From assembly GCF_900091455.1 (NCBI RefSeq), contig NZ_LT607412.1:3348001-3412000 (forward strand): 64,000 nt of DNA. Direction: 5' to 3'. The notes under the pieces were generated by a model. The model ran no database searches, was not told where the DNA came from, and saw nothing but the letters and a program-made list of their open reading frames with translations. Source of the stretch: Micromonospora coriariae (GTDB lineage: Bacteria; Actinomycetota; Actinomycetes; Mycobacteriales; Micromonosporaceae). Positions 51,550 to 59,307 of the stretch are shown piece after piece (the first letter of the stretch is position 1; every line of letters begins with the position of its first letter). The translations under genes and the position numbers were made by a program.

Positions 51550-52347
51550 TCAGTCCAGGGGTTGGGAGGCGGTCGTGGGGACCGGTGACGGGAACGGGAG
51601 CGGGCAGCAGGGGGAGCCGGCGCAGGCCACCAGGTCGTCGCAGCCGGCGGAGATCGCCGCTCGCAGGGAGTCCCGGACGGCCGTCAGGTCGGCCAGCCTC
51701 CGCTCCACCTCGGCCAGCTTGGCCGTGGCCCGGGCCGGTAGGGCGGCGCCCGAGTCGTGGCGGCGCCGCCCGCCGTCGAGCAGGTCGGCGACCTCGCCGA
51801 GCGTGAAACCGAGACGCTGCGCGGTCTTGATGACGCGCAGCCGCGTGACCGACTCCACCGGATACAGCCGGTGCCCGCCGGGCGAACGCCGTGGCGCCGC
51901 CAGCAGGCCGCGACGTTCGTAGTAGCGCAATGTCTGCGGGTTCACCCCGGCCACACCGGCCAGTTGACCGCTGCGCAACCACGACCCGGCCGACCCGGGT
52001 ACGCCGGCGGGCCGCGCCCGCTCGGCGAGGGCGTCGAGGACGCCGACGTGCGAGGACGGCACCCGTACGTCGAGCGTCACCGCGTCCGGGCCCGTCCGCG
52101 TCACGTCGAAGGTGAAGAACGAGCAGCACGCCGACTCGCGGGCGGTCAGGTCCCGGGCGGTGCGCTCAGCGTCCGCCGTGCCGACCAGGTGCAGCCGCAG
52201 GAGCTGCGCGGACGGCCGTTCCAGCCGTCGGACGACGTCGGCGAAGAAGCGGTCGAACTCGGCGAGGCGGACGGGCTGCTCGGCGGTGGGCAGGCGGCAG
52301 GAGTCAGGAACCCACGTATCGTCCGTCCCGGGGTGTCGGTCGCTCAC
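51550..52347 (-). CDS. MerR-family regulator with N-terminal CC-motif domain and Cys-rich tail
   Basis: A 265-residue protein. Residues 1-110 form an added domain (FDRFFADVVRRLERPSAQLLRLHLVG, then ESACCSFFTFDVTRTGPDAVTLDV) with a vicinal Cys pair. The MerR DNA-binding domain follows, LAGVAGVNPQTLRYYERRGLLAAPRRSPGGHRLYP (about 130-165), then a coiled-coil dimerisation helix and a tail ISAGCDDLVACAGSPCCPLPF with four Cys. MerR proteins bind metals through Cys at the end of the coiled coil, so a thiophilic metal or redox signal is likely. GTG 52347 is six bases after a minus-strand TACCGT. Confidence 0.85.
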   Translation of the reverse strand: MSDRHPGTDDTWVPDSCRLPTAEQPVRLAEFDRFFADVVRRLERPSAQLLRLHLVGTADAERTARDLTARESACCSFFTFDVTRTGPDAVTLDVRVPSSHVGVLDALAERARPAGVPGSAGSWLRSGQLAGVAGVNPQTLRYYERRGLLAAPRRSPGGHRLYPVESVTRLRVIKTAQRLGFTLGEVADLLDGGRRRHDSGAALPARATAKLAEVERRLADLTAVRDSLRAAISAGCDDLVACAGSPCCPLPFPSPVPTTASQPLD

Positions 52348-52353
52348 CACTCG

Positions 52354-52359
52354 ACGGTA
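52354..52359 (-). promoter_or_regulatory. Leaderless-type -10 (TACCGT) of the MerR gene
   Basis: On the minus strand TACCGT is six bases before GTG 52347. Confidence 0.45.
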
Positions 52360-52441
52360 AGCCCGTACCCGGGTACCGGATGCAAGCCCGCACTCCCGCG
52401 GCTCCAAGCGGTCTTGCGGACCGACCGGTGGAAGGAGACCC

Positions 52442-52969
52442 ATGGCAAAGCTGCTGTACTCCGCGACAGCGTCGCTCGACGGCTACATCGCCGGCCCGGG
52501 CGGTGACATGTCCTGGCTGACCGAGCACCTCGTCGGCGACAACCCGACGGCGGACAACCTGTTGGCCAACATCGGCGCGATCCTGGCCGGCAACGGCACC
52601 TTCGGCGGCGACGACCCGAACCGCGGCACCGACAGCGAAGGGGCCTTCGGCGGTCGGTACCACGGACCGGTGGTCGTGCTCACCCACCGACCGCCGGCCG
52701 AGCCAACCCCCGGCGTCACGTTCGCCGGCGACCTGCACAGCGCCGTCGCGCAGGCGAAGGAGGCCGCCGGGGACAAGTACGTGAACGTGCTCGGCGCGAA
52801 CGTGGCCAAACAGTGCATCCAGGCCGGGCTGCTCGACGAGATCCTGATGCTCTTCGCCCCGGTGCTGCTCGGCGACGGCGTACGCATGTTCGACCAGCCG
52901 GGCGGAACCCGGGTGCGACTGGCGCCGGTATCCGGCGAGACCGCCCACTGGTACAGCGTTCTCTACTGA
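52442..52969 (+). CDS. Dihydrofolate reductase-fold (RibD C-terminal) family protein
   Basis: A 175-residue protein of the DHFR/RibD-C family. It has SATASLDGYIAGPGGDMSWL (N-terminal strand and nucleotide loop), VVVLTHRPP and GGDKYVNVLGANVAKQCIQAGLLDEILMLFAPVLLGDGVRMF, the usual NADPH-binding and C-terminal signature. Substrates of stand-alone members are mostly unknown. The ATG follows GAAGGAG. It is divergent from the MerR gene (94-base gap) and may be its target. Confidence 0.87.
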   Translation: MAKLLYSATASLDGYIAGPGGDMSWLTEHLVGDNPTADNLLANIGAILAGNGTFGGDDPNRGTDSEGAFGGRYHGPVVVLTHRPPAEPTPGVTFAGDLHSAVAQAKEAAGDKYVNVLGANVAKQCIQAGLLDEILMLFAPVLLGDGVRMFDQPGGTRVRLAPVSGETAHWYSVLY

Positions 52970-53008
52970 GCGAGAGCCCGGGCGCTCGTCGCGGGCGCCA
53001 GTTGGCCC

Positions 53009-53503
53009 CTACCGGTAGTTGGTGAACTGGAGCGCGACGCCGAAGTCCTCGCCCTTGAGCAGCGAGATGACCGCCTGGAGGTCGTCCCTCTTCTTGCCGG
53101 TGACGCGCAGCTGGTCGCCCTGGATCTGGGCCTGGACGCCCTTGGGGCCCTCGTCGCGGATCTTCTTGCTGATCGCCTTGGCCTTGTCCGTCTCGATGCC
53201 CTGGATCACCTTGCAGTCAATCTTGAACACCTTGCCGGACGGGCGAGCCTCGCCGGCGTCCAGCGACTTGAGCGAGATGTTCCGCTTGACCAGCTTCTCC
53301 TTGAACACGTCCAGCGCGGCGCGCACCCGCTCCTCGGTCTCCGCCTGCAGGCCGATCGCCTCCTCGCCCGACCAGGAGATCTCCGCGCCGGTGCCACGGA
53401 AGTCGAACCGCGTCGAGAGCTCCTTCTCCGCCTGGCGGAGGGCGTTGTCGACCTCCTGGCGGTCGACCTTGCTCACGATGTCGAACGACGGGTTCGCTGC
53501 CAT
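53009..53503 (-). CDS. yajQ: YajQ-family nucleotide-binding protein
   Basis: A 164-residue protein with two ferredoxin-like domains: [38 protein letters not shown], and [19 protein letters not shown] at the end. This is YajQ along its whole length. Family members bind RNA, tRNA or cyclic di-GMP; the nearby GGDEF-EAL gene makes the last worth noting, though 2 kb apart. The ATG follows AGGAG. It is convergent with the DHFR-like gene and divergent from tRNA-Tyr. Confidence 0.95.
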   Translation of the reverse strand: MAANPSFDIVSKVDRQEVDNALRQAEKELSTRFDFRGTGAEISWSGEEAIGLQAETEERVRAALDVFKEKLVKRNISLKSLDAGEARPSGKVFKIDCKVIQGIETDKAKAISKKIRDEGPKGVQAQIQGDQLRVTGKKRDDLQAVISLLKGEDFGVALQFTNYR

Positions 53504-53581
53504 GCTTCTGCTCCTGCTGTCCGGCGGTCTGGGCCTGCCGTCGGCCGCCGACCGGCGGCACGACCCCCTGACCGTACCCGG

Positions 53582-53612
53582 TTGCGCCGGTGCCGGGGGG
53601 AGCCGCTATCCT
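53582..53612 (+). promoter_or_regulatory. Promoter of tRNA-Tyr
   Basis: TTGCGC (53582-53587), a 19-base spacer and TATCCT (53607-53612), 39 bases before the tRNA. Confidence 0.45.
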
Positions 53613-53650
53613 TGCTTCCGCCGCCGCGTTGCGACGCGGTGGGGTGCCCT

Positions 53651-53734
53651 GGCGGGTTGCCCGAGCGGCCAATGGGAGCGGACTGTAAATCCGTCGCGAA
53701 AGCTACAGAGGTTCGAATCCTCTACCCGCCACCA
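53651..53734 (+). tRNA. tRNA-Tyr (anticodon GTA)
   Basis: The acceptor GGCGGGT pairs with ACCCGCC (53724-53730). The anticodon loop CTGTAAA gives GTA. A long variable arm and the T-arm GTTCGAATC are present, as expected for a class II bacterial tRNA-Tyr. The CCA end is encoded (53732-53734). Confidence 0.96.
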
Positions 53735-53744
53735 GGCAACGGCG

Positions 53745-53784
53745 AGGCCCCTGACCTGCGGGAACGTAGATCAGGGGCCTTTGT
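53745..53784 (+). terminator. Terminator of tRNA-Tyr
   Basis: A perfect 10-bp stem AGGCCCCTGA (53745-53754) / TCAGGGGCCT (53771-53780), then TTGT. Confidence 0.8.
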
Positions 53785-53901
53785 CGTCTGCTGCCGCTGT
53801 TGACCGCCGTTGCGCCTGATCGGTACCTCGAACTCGACTGGCAGTACGTCGAGCGTGTCGAGGGGTGGATACCGGCCAGTGGACGGCCCGGCCGGCCGCC
53901 C

Positions 53902-54366
53902 TCACGTACTTTTCAGGTGACGTGCGATGGCGGCGCGAAGCTCGTCGTGTTGGGGGCCAAGGGCGGTTGCTGGGTCACGCCACGTGTCTGGCGGATAGAG
54001 CCAGACGGGCATCCCGACGAGGCGGGGCGGTTCCCACTCGTACCGAGGCCATATGTGGGCATGCAGGTAAGGGTCGGTGTTGCCGAGGATCTCCAGGTTG
54101 ATGCGGCGGAAGGCCGGATCTAGTTCGGCGCAGGCCCGCTCGACTGCCTCACCGAGCCGTTCCATGCTTTCCAAGTAGGCCAACCGGTCCGGTCGCCGTA
54201 GATCAGTCAGTCGTCCCACGCTCGGATCGTCGGTGAGCAGCACGCAGTAGCCGGGCAGCCATTGCACGTCACCGATGACCGCGAAGCCTCCGGGCAGACG
54301 GGCTAGAACTGTGGGATTTTCTCCCCGTAGGGCTGAGCCGATGCGGTCGTTCCGCCACTGCGTCAT
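53902..54366 (-). CDS. HIT-family hydrolase-like protein
   Basis: A 154-residue protein starting at ATG 54366; the ATG at 54402 is an alternative. It shows FAVIGDVQWLPGYCVLLTDDP, a HIT-like strand, and NLEILGNTDPYLHAHIWPRYEWEP, the histidine-triad position. The motif reads HAHIW where HxHxH is usual, so the third His is lost, as in some degenerate HIT proteins. Nucleotidyl hydrolase or transferase activity is possible but uncertain. It is convergent with the tRNA-Tyr unit and divergent from the epoxide hydrolase remnant. Confidence 0.72.
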   Translation of the reverse strand: MTQWRNDRIGSALRGENPTVLARLPGGFAVIGDVQWLPGYCVLLTDDPSVGRLTDLRRPDRLAYLESMERLGEAVERACAELDPAFRRINLEILGNTDPYLHAHIWPRYEWEPPRLVGMPVWLYPPDTWRDPATALGPQHDELRAAIARHLKST

Positions 54367-54413
54367 AACGCCATGCTGCCTGCCTGGCCTCTCATAGATC
54401 AACTCCGCAAGGG

Positions 54414-54736
54414 CTCACCGGGGACAGCATCGTCGACAACATCACGCTGTACTGGCTGACGGGTACGGCGTCTCGTCCGCCCGGTGGTACTGGGGATTTG
54501 GTCGGACCATCGCCGCGGCCATGGCGGCCGGCCAGGCGCCTCCGCCGGTCACGGTTCTGGTCGGCTTCACGACGTTCCCCGACGAGATCTGGGCTGCCCC
54601 GCGCAGCTGGGCCGAGACGGTCTACCTCGACCTCGCGTACTTCAACGAGGTCGACCGCGGCGGTCACTTCGCCGCCTGGGGGGAGCCGGAGCTCTTCGCC
54701 ACCGAGGTGCAGGCCTCGTTCCGGCCGCTGCGGTAA
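54414..54736 (+). pseudogene. Epoxide hydrolase C-terminal remnant with frameshift
   Basis: Reading from 54414, LTGDSIVDNITLYWLTGTAS matches the C-terminal part of actinobacterial epoxide hydrolases. At about 54471 the frame shifts by one base, and the match continues as SARWYWGFGRTIAAAMAAG, then VTVLVGFTTFPDEIWAAPRSW, and ends FNEVDRGGHFAAWGEPELFATEVQ with the catalytic His in GGHFAAW. No N-terminal half with nucleophile and oxyanion residues is present: the 5' side runs into the HIT gene start. It is a truncated, frameshifted relic. Confidence 0.8.
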
Positions 54737-55451
54737 CGCTGAGCCCTCCCAGTTCGCGTGACCCTGGCCACTGATCCGCCGTGCGCGTAGGGGAGCGGTT
54801 CCGGGATTGGGATGGCCGGCGGCACGCCTACCCCGGACAAGGGGTTGATCCAGCCGGCTTCCGTTCACGCCACTTCTGGAGGGTGGCGTGGGGACGAATG
54901 TTGGGCACCGGAGCGGCTGGCGGGATGAGCGACTCAGCGCGTGGGCGGGCGATGACTGTTGTCGCCGTGTTGATCCGTCCCGACAGCTGTGGAGGTGAAG
55001 CCATCCAGCGGCGGTCATCGATGTGTTGACTCTGTTGAGCTGTGCCGAGATCTTTCGGGTGCGGCTACGGCGCCGACAGTCGCACGCCGGAACCGTGCCC
55101 GTGGAGAGGCTGGCGCGATCGCGATGAACCGGTATGGTGGTCGATGGCCGGGCGGCACCCGGGCGCGCCGGTGCCAGCACAAGCGTTACGCACAGTGGTC
55201 GCCGCACCGAATTGGATGACTGCCTCACACCTGGACCGAATTGCCTTGAAGGTCGTAATCCACACTGTACGAAGCGATGAGGGGCCCGCAAGCCCATCAT
55301 CTGGAGCGGCGCGATGACGGGGTGGGCCGAACGGCGGGAAGTCACGGACGGTGGGGCCAGTCGGGGCCTCCGCCACTTCTCTCGCTGCCCGCACTGTGGC
55401 ACGATCGTGGAATCTTCACCATCCCCACGACACTTTCCGACAGGAGCAATC
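54737..55451 (+). other. Stretch without a supported gene
   Basis: About 715 bases. Several short open frames cross it on both strands, but none has both a ribosome-binding site and family-like composition. Local base composition is less GC-rich (for example 55200-55280) and codon position bias is weak. A frame from 55314 (with a CPHCG motif) joins the small gene at 55452, but its internal ribosome site favours the later start. Probably decayed DNA continuing the adjacent pseudogene. Confidence 0.5.
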
Positions 55452-55580
55452 ATGTCTGGTCGTAGGTTGGGCCGGCTGTTTGGCTCACTCTTCATCCTCG
55501 CTGCCGTCGCCAGCGTCGTCGTCGCCAACCACGGTGGCGTCCCGGCGGAACTGCACATGGCGGACGTCATCTGGGTCTGA
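55452..55580 (+). CDS. Mini-protein with one membrane helix
   Basis: A 42-residue product. The ATG is preceded by CAGGAG at good spacing. A basic start (MSGRRLGRLFG) leads into a hydrophobic helix (SLFILAAVASVVVA) and a short polar tail (HGGVPAELHMADVIWV). It could be a membrane peptide or a short signal peptide. It ends 61 bases before the GGDEF-EAL gene and may share its message, so a partner or modulator role is possible. The family is not recognised. Confidence 0.5.
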   Translation: MSGRRLGRLFGSLFILAAVASVVVANHGGVPAELHMADVIWV

Positions 55581-55641
55581 CAACTCCGCCCGACGGGCTG
55601 TCGATCCTCTTACGACATACGCCTGACGAACAGGGAGCGGG

Positions 55642-58170
55642 ATGATCGCGCGCGACCAGTTGAGGCGTAGGTCGTCGGAGGACGCCTGGATCATCACGGC
55701 TCCGCTGATCCTTCTCGCGGTCGCCTGCGCGACTCTCACCGGTCTGGTCGCTGACCGGCCGTTCGGCGAGTGGCGCTGGGCCGCGTTATTGCTAGCGGCG
55801 TTGATCGCCGCCGGTCTTCCGCTGCTGGTGCTGGTCGTTCGCCGGCAGTCGGTGGCAATGACGCTCACCGAGTTGCCGCTCGTACTGGCGCTGTTCTTCC
55901 TGCCGCCGCTGACGGTCGTGGTCATCTACACGCTCGCGTCCCTGGTCACGCAACTGCGACATCGGATAACGGCGCCCAAGGTCTGGTTCAACGTCGCGCG
56001 GGCCGCCGCCGGGACGTCGCTCGCCACCCTGCTTCTCCAAGCGCTGCCGCCGAGGTTAGGTGTCGGCCCGGCAACCTGGGTGAGTCTCTGTTGTGCGATC
56101 AGTGTGGTGATCGTGGTCAGCCTCACCGCTGTCGCATCCGTGCACATCCTCCTCCAAGGCTGGCAGGCCGGCCGGGAGACGCTCCACGCGGTGCCGTCCG
56201 TGTTCCTGACCGCGGGCATCAACGTCTCGGCGGGGCTGATCGTTCTGATCCTGATCCGGGTGTCCTGGTGGTCGCTGCTACCGCTGGCCGCGCTGGCGGC
56301 CGGGCTCGCGCTGGTCTACCGCTCGTACACCCAGTTCTTCCGCCAGCACCGCACGCTGACCGACATGTACGAGCTGAGCCGGGCGGTCGCGGCCAGCGGT
56401 CAGGACGGCACCCTGGTCGACGCCCTGCTCGGGCGGGTACGCGCGCTGATGCAGGCCGAGTACGCCACCCTCTGGTTGCCGGCGCAGGGGCGACACCCGG
56501 AAATCCTGCTCACCGCGCGGTTCGAGGATTCCGGCCTGTTGGACCTGTCCCTGACTCCGCCCGCACTGCGGGAAAGAGTGCTGGAGACTGCTCGCCCGGT
56601 CACGGTCGGCCGTGGACTCACCAGTGATCCCGAGTTCCGAGCCAGCCTCGCTGAGCGGGGGGTCAAGGACACGGTCGTCGTTCCACTCCGGTCCGGCGGT
56701 GTCGTGATCGGGACGTTGGAGGTCACCAACCGGCTCGCTGACCCCCTGTACTTCACCCAGCGCGACATCTCGGTCTTCGAGACGGTGGCCGCGCACGCGG
56801 CGGTGGCGCTGGAGAATTCCCGGCTGGTCGACCGGCTGCGGCACGACGCGTACCACGACGCGCTGACCCGGCTGCCGAACCGGCGGCGGATCAATGGAGC
56901 GCTGGAGGAGTCGGTCAAGATCCGCGCGCCGGGCGAGGTGGTGGCCCTGCTGCTCTTCGACGTCGACGGGCTGCGTCAGGTCAACGAGTCCCTCGGTCAC
57001 GCGGCCGGGGACAAGGTCCTCGCCGAGGTTGCCAACCGGTTGCGGGCCAGCGCGCCGTCGTCGGCCCTGGTCGGCCGGGCCGGCGGGGACGAGTTCCTGG
57101 TGACGCTGCGGTTGGAGAGCGCCGACGCGGCACTGGAGCTGGCCGGCCAGTTGCGTGACCAGATCCGCGACGAGATGGTCTTCGACGCGCTCACCCTCGA
57201 CGTGGACACCGCCGTAGGGGTGGCCGTACACCCGGATCACGGCAGCGACGCGGCGACCCTGCTGCTCCGGGTCGACCTCGCCGCCACTGCCGCCAAGTCG
57301 GTGCCGGGCAGTGTGCAGCTGTTCAACCCGGCCCTGGAGTCCCGATCGCTGCGCCGGCTGGGCCTCGCCGGCGACCTGCGCCGGGCCCTGGACAACGACG
57401 AGCTGGAGGTCTACTTCCAGCCGAAGGTGACACTGCGGGACCGCTACCTGGTCGGTGTCGAGTGCCTGGCCCGGTGGGAGCACCCCACGCACGGCTTTGT
57501 CGCGCCCGAGGACTTCGTGGCGGTGGCCGAACACACCGGTCAGTTGAGCCGGCTCACCGAGGTGGTGCTCCGCGAGGGGCTGCGGCGCAGCCGGGACTGG
57601 GCCCAGGCCGACCAGCCGCTGTCCATCGCGGTCAACCTCGCCGCCCGTACGCTCACCGACCAGCATTTCCCTGACCGCGTGCAGGAACTGCTGACGGAGT
57701 ACGGGGTGCCGGCGCAGCGCCTCACCCTGGAGATCACCGAGGCGGGGGTGCTGGACGGCACCGACCGGCCCATCCCGACCCTGCGCCGGCTGCGCGACCT
57801 CGGCGTCCGGCTGTCGGTGGACGACTTCGGCACCGGCGACTCGTCCCTGGCCCACCTCCGCCGGCTGCCTGTGCACGAGGTGAAGGTGGACCGCTCCTTC
57901 GTGCAGGGCATGGCGACCGACCCGGGTGACCTGGCGATCGTCAACGCGGTGGTGACGCTGTCCCAGCAGTTCGGCCTGGCGGTGGTCGCCGAGGGCGTGG
58001 AGAGCGAGCTGACCCTGGAGCTCCTGCAGGACATCGGCTGCGAGATCGGCCAGGGCTTCCTGTTCAGCCGACCGCTGCCGTACGAGCGTCTGGCCGCCTG
58101 GTTCGGCGCCCAGGCCGACCCGGAAACGATCTCCGGCGGGGAGCTCCCACGCCTTCGTGTCGTGCCCTGA
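55642..58170 (+). CDS. Membrane GGDEF-EAL bifunctional cyclic-di-GMP enzyme with GAF domain
   Basis: An 842-residue protein. Residues 1-230 hold about seven membrane helices in a MASE-like sensor. A GAF domain follows (about 240-400, EYATLWLPAQGRHPEILL...). The GGDEF domain (about 405-570) has GRAGGDEFLV intact at 481, so cyclase activity is possible. The EAL domain (about 580-830) has GVECLARWEHP, where EAL is ECL. The other catalytic residues (NLAARTL, EITEAG, DDFGTG near 726, EVKVDRSFV, EGVES) are kept, so it is probably an active phosphodiesterase. Confidence 0.94.
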   Translation: MIARDQLRRRSSEDAWIITAPLILLAVACATLTGLVADRPFGEWRWAALLLAALIAAGLPLLVLVVRRQSVAMTLTELPLVLALFFLPPLTVVVIYTLASLVTQLRHRITAPKVWFNVARAAAGTSLATLLLQALPPRLGVGPATWVSLCCAISVVIVVSLTAVASVHILLQGWQAGRETLHAVPSVFLTAGINVSAGLIVLILIRVSWWSLLPLAALAAGLALVYRSYTQFFRQHRTLTDMYELSRAVAASGQDGTLVDALLGRVRALMQAEYATLWLPAQGRHPEILLTARFEDSGLLDLSLTPPALRERVLETARPVTVGRGLTSDPEFRASLAERGVKDTVVVPLRSGGVVIGTLEVTNRLADPLYFTQRDISVFETVAAHAAVALENSRLVDRLRHDAYHDALTRLPNRRRINGALEESVKIRAPGEVVALLLFDVDGLRQVNESLGHAAGDKVLAEVANRLRASAPSSALVGRAGGDEFLVTLRLESADAALELAGQLRDQIRDEMVFDALTLDVDTAVGVAVHPDHGSDAATLLLRVDLAATAAKSVPGSVQLFNPALESRSLRRLGLAGDLRRALDNDELEVYFQPKVTLRDRYLVGVECLARWEHPTHGFVAPEDFVAVAEHTGQLSRLTEVVLREGLRRSRDWAQADQPLSIAVNLAARTLTDQHFPDRVQELLTEYGVPAQRLTLEITEAGVLDGTDRPIPTLRRLRDLGVRLSVDDFGTGDSSLAHLRRLPVHEVKVDRSFVQGMATDPGDLAIVNAVVTLSQQFGLAVVAEGVESELTLELLQDIGCEIGQGFLFSRPLPYERLAAWFGAQADPETISGGELPRLRVVP

Positions 58171-58201
58171 GCTGGGCGCGGACGATCACCGGGGATCCGA
58201 T

Positions 58202-58230
58202 TTCACCTGTCGAGGCGGGCCGTGTACTCT
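58202..58230 (+). promoter_or_regulatory. Promoter of the tRNA-Thr/tRNA-Met unit
   Basis: TTCACC (58202-58207), a 17-base spacer and TACTCT (58225-58230), 34 bases before tRNA-Thr. Confidence 0.5.
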
Positions 58231-58263
58231 TACTTCTGCGCGCCTCCCGGGGAGATCGCGCAG

Positions 58264-58336
58264 GCCCCCTTAGCTCAGTCGGCAGAGCGTCTCCATGGTA
58301 AGGAGAAGGTCTACGGTTCGATTCCGTAAGGGGGCT
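58264..58336 (+). tRNA. tRNA-Thr (anticodon GGT)
   Basis: The acceptor GCCCCCT pairs with AGGGGGC (58329-58335). Anticodon stem TCTCC/GGAGA closes the loop ATGGTAA, giving GGT. T-arm GTTCGATTC. CCA is not encoded. tRNA-Met follows 24 bases later. Confidence 0.96.
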
Positions 58337-58360
58337 CGAGGGTTCAGCTGGACCCACCGC

Positions 58361-58433
58361 GGCGGTGTAGCTCAGATGGCAGAGCAAGCGGCTCATAATC
58401 GCTGTGTCGCCGGTTCAAGTCCGGCCACCGCTA
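58361..58433 (+). tRNA. tRNA-Met (anticodon CAT, elongator type)
   Basis: The acceptor GGCGGTG pairs with CACCGCT (58426-58432, one G-U pair). The loop CTCATAA gives CAT. The initiator features (C1-A72 mismatch, three G-C pairs in the anticodon stem) are absent. A lysidine-type tRNA-Ile2 cannot be excluded by eye, but tRNA-Met is usual here. CCA is not encoded. Confidence 0.9.
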
Positions 58434-58471
58434 CTCTCGTCTTCCGGGCACGGTCCCGGTGGTCGTGGGGA

Positions 58472-58494
58472 TGGGCGCCACTGGCGCCCACTTT
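58472..58494 (+). terminator. Terminator after tRNA-Met
   Basis: TGGGCGCCA (58472-58480) and TGGCGCCCA (58482-58490) form a tight hairpin followed by CTTT. Confidence 0.65.
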
Positions 58495-58522
58495 GCATGT
58501 CCGCGCAGTCAGCGACTAGGCT
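58493..58522 (+). promoter_or_regulatory. Promoter of rpmG
   Basis: TTGCAT (58493-58498), an 18-base spacer and TAGGCT (58517-58522), 43 bases before the GTG of rpmG. Confidence 0.5.
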
Positions 58523-58565
58523 GACGCGTCGTAGTTGTTTCCGTTAGCGAGGAAGGCACTCCGCC

Positions 58566-58733
58566 GTGGCGAAGGCTACCGATGTCCGGCCGAAGATCAC
58601 TTTGGCGTGTGTGGAGTGCAAGGAGCGCAACTACATCACGCGCAAGAACCGTCGTAACGACCCCGACCGCATCGAGCTGAAGAAGTTCTGCCCGCGCGAC
58701 GGTCGGCACACGGTTCACCGCGAGACCCGCTGA
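58566..58733 (+). CDS. rpmG: 50S ribosomal protein L33
   Basis: A 55-residue ribosomal protein. It has [52 protein letters not shown] in outline: the first zinc pair is CVEC, but the second site reads FCPRDGRH, with one Cys where L33 usually has CPxC. Three Cys and a possible His are therefore available, so zinc binding may be weak or altered. The GTG start is preceded by AGGAAGG. It lies in the usual tRNA-Thr, tRNA-Met, rpmG, hadAB order of actinobacteria. Confidence 0.95.
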   Translation: MAKATDVRPKITLACVECKERNYITRKNRRNDPDRIELKKFCPRDGRHTVHRETR

Positions 58734-58847
58734 CCTGCGGCCGGCCCCACGCCGGCCATTGTTGAAGCTTTCCCGATCGCCGATCTGACCGGGCTGGTGC
58801 GGTTCCACCGCCGCCGCCCGAGCAGATCGGCGATTGTGTTTTCCGTG

Positions 58848-58853
58848 TAGGTT
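58848..58853 (+). promoter_or_regulatory. Leaderless-type -10 (TAGGTT) of the hadAB operon
   Basis: TAGGTT is six bases before the ATG at 58860. Confidence 0.5.
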
Positions 58854-58859
58854 CGCGGC

Positions 58860-59306
58860 ATGTCTCTGGACCCTTCCTTCGTCGGCCGGACCTATCCGCC
58901 GACCGCCCCCTACCAGGTGGGCCGAGAAAAGATCCGTGAGTTCGCCACCGCCATCGGCGCCACCGACCCGGTCCACCACGACCCGGAGGCGGCCCGGACG
59001 CTGGGCCACCCGGACGTGGTCGCCCCGCCGACCTTCCCGGTGGTCGTCACGATGGCCGCGAGCCGCCAGATCGTCGAGGATCCGGCGCTCGGCGTCGACT
59101 ACAGCCGCGTGGTGCACGGCGACCAGCGGTTCGCGTACACCCGGCCGGTGGTCGCGGGCGACGAGCTGGTCTGCGCGAGCACCATCGAGGACGTCAGCAC
59201 CCGGGGCGGGCACGGCTTCCTGACCACCCGCACCGACGTGCGCACGGTCGCCGGCGAGCCGGTGGTCGCCGTCTGGTCCAAGATCGTCGTACGTGGGGAG
59301 GCGTGA
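58860..59306 (+). CDS. hadA: MaoC-like (3R)-hydroxyacyl-ACP dehydratase subunit HadA
   Basis: A 148-residue hot-dog-fold subunit. It has FVGRTYPPTAPYQVGREKIREFATAIGATDPVHHDPEAARTLGHPDVVAPPTFP (MaoC N-terminal-like) and SRVVHGDQRFAYTRPVVAGDELVC. In mycobacteria HadA pairs with HadB to dehydrate long-chain hydroxyacyl-ACP in FAS II; Micromonosporaceae lack mycolic acids, so the substrate here may differ. The catalytic Asp/His motif lies in the partner. hadB follows after one base. Confidence 0.92.
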   Translation: MSLDPSFVGRTYPPTAPYQVGREKIREFATAIGATDPVHHDPEAARTLGHPDVVAPPTFPVVVTMAASRQIVEDPALGVDYSRVVHGDQRFAYTRPVVAGDELVCASTIEDVSTRGGHGFLTTRTDVRTVAGEPVVAVWSKIVVRGEA

Positions 59307-59307
59307 G

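Noticed and set aside
53800..54123. Plus-strand ORF after tRNA-Tyr (107 codons)
   Set aside because: It begins inside the terminator region, has no ribosome site or recognisable motif, and overlaps the better supported HIT gene on the other strand.
54950..55060. Cyclic-di-GMP riboswitch before the GGDEF-EAL gene
   Set aside because: I looked for the conserved class I core near the GAGGTGAAGCCATC string; neither the GCACAGGGCAAACC-type core nor its tetraloop receptor is present.
53735..55451. Integration island at tRNA-Tyr
   Set aside because: No integrase, and no second copy of the tRNA 3' end was found downstream, so only decayed DNA is claimed.
55314..55580. 88-codon version of the mini-protein with a CPHCG motif
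   Set aside because: The internal ATG at 55452 has a strong ribosome site, and the preceding codons lack one; kept only as a remark.
58361..58433. The CAT-anticodon tRNA as initiator tRNA
   Set aside because: It has a G1-T72 pair and lacks the three G-C pairs in the anticodon stem that mark initiator tRNA.
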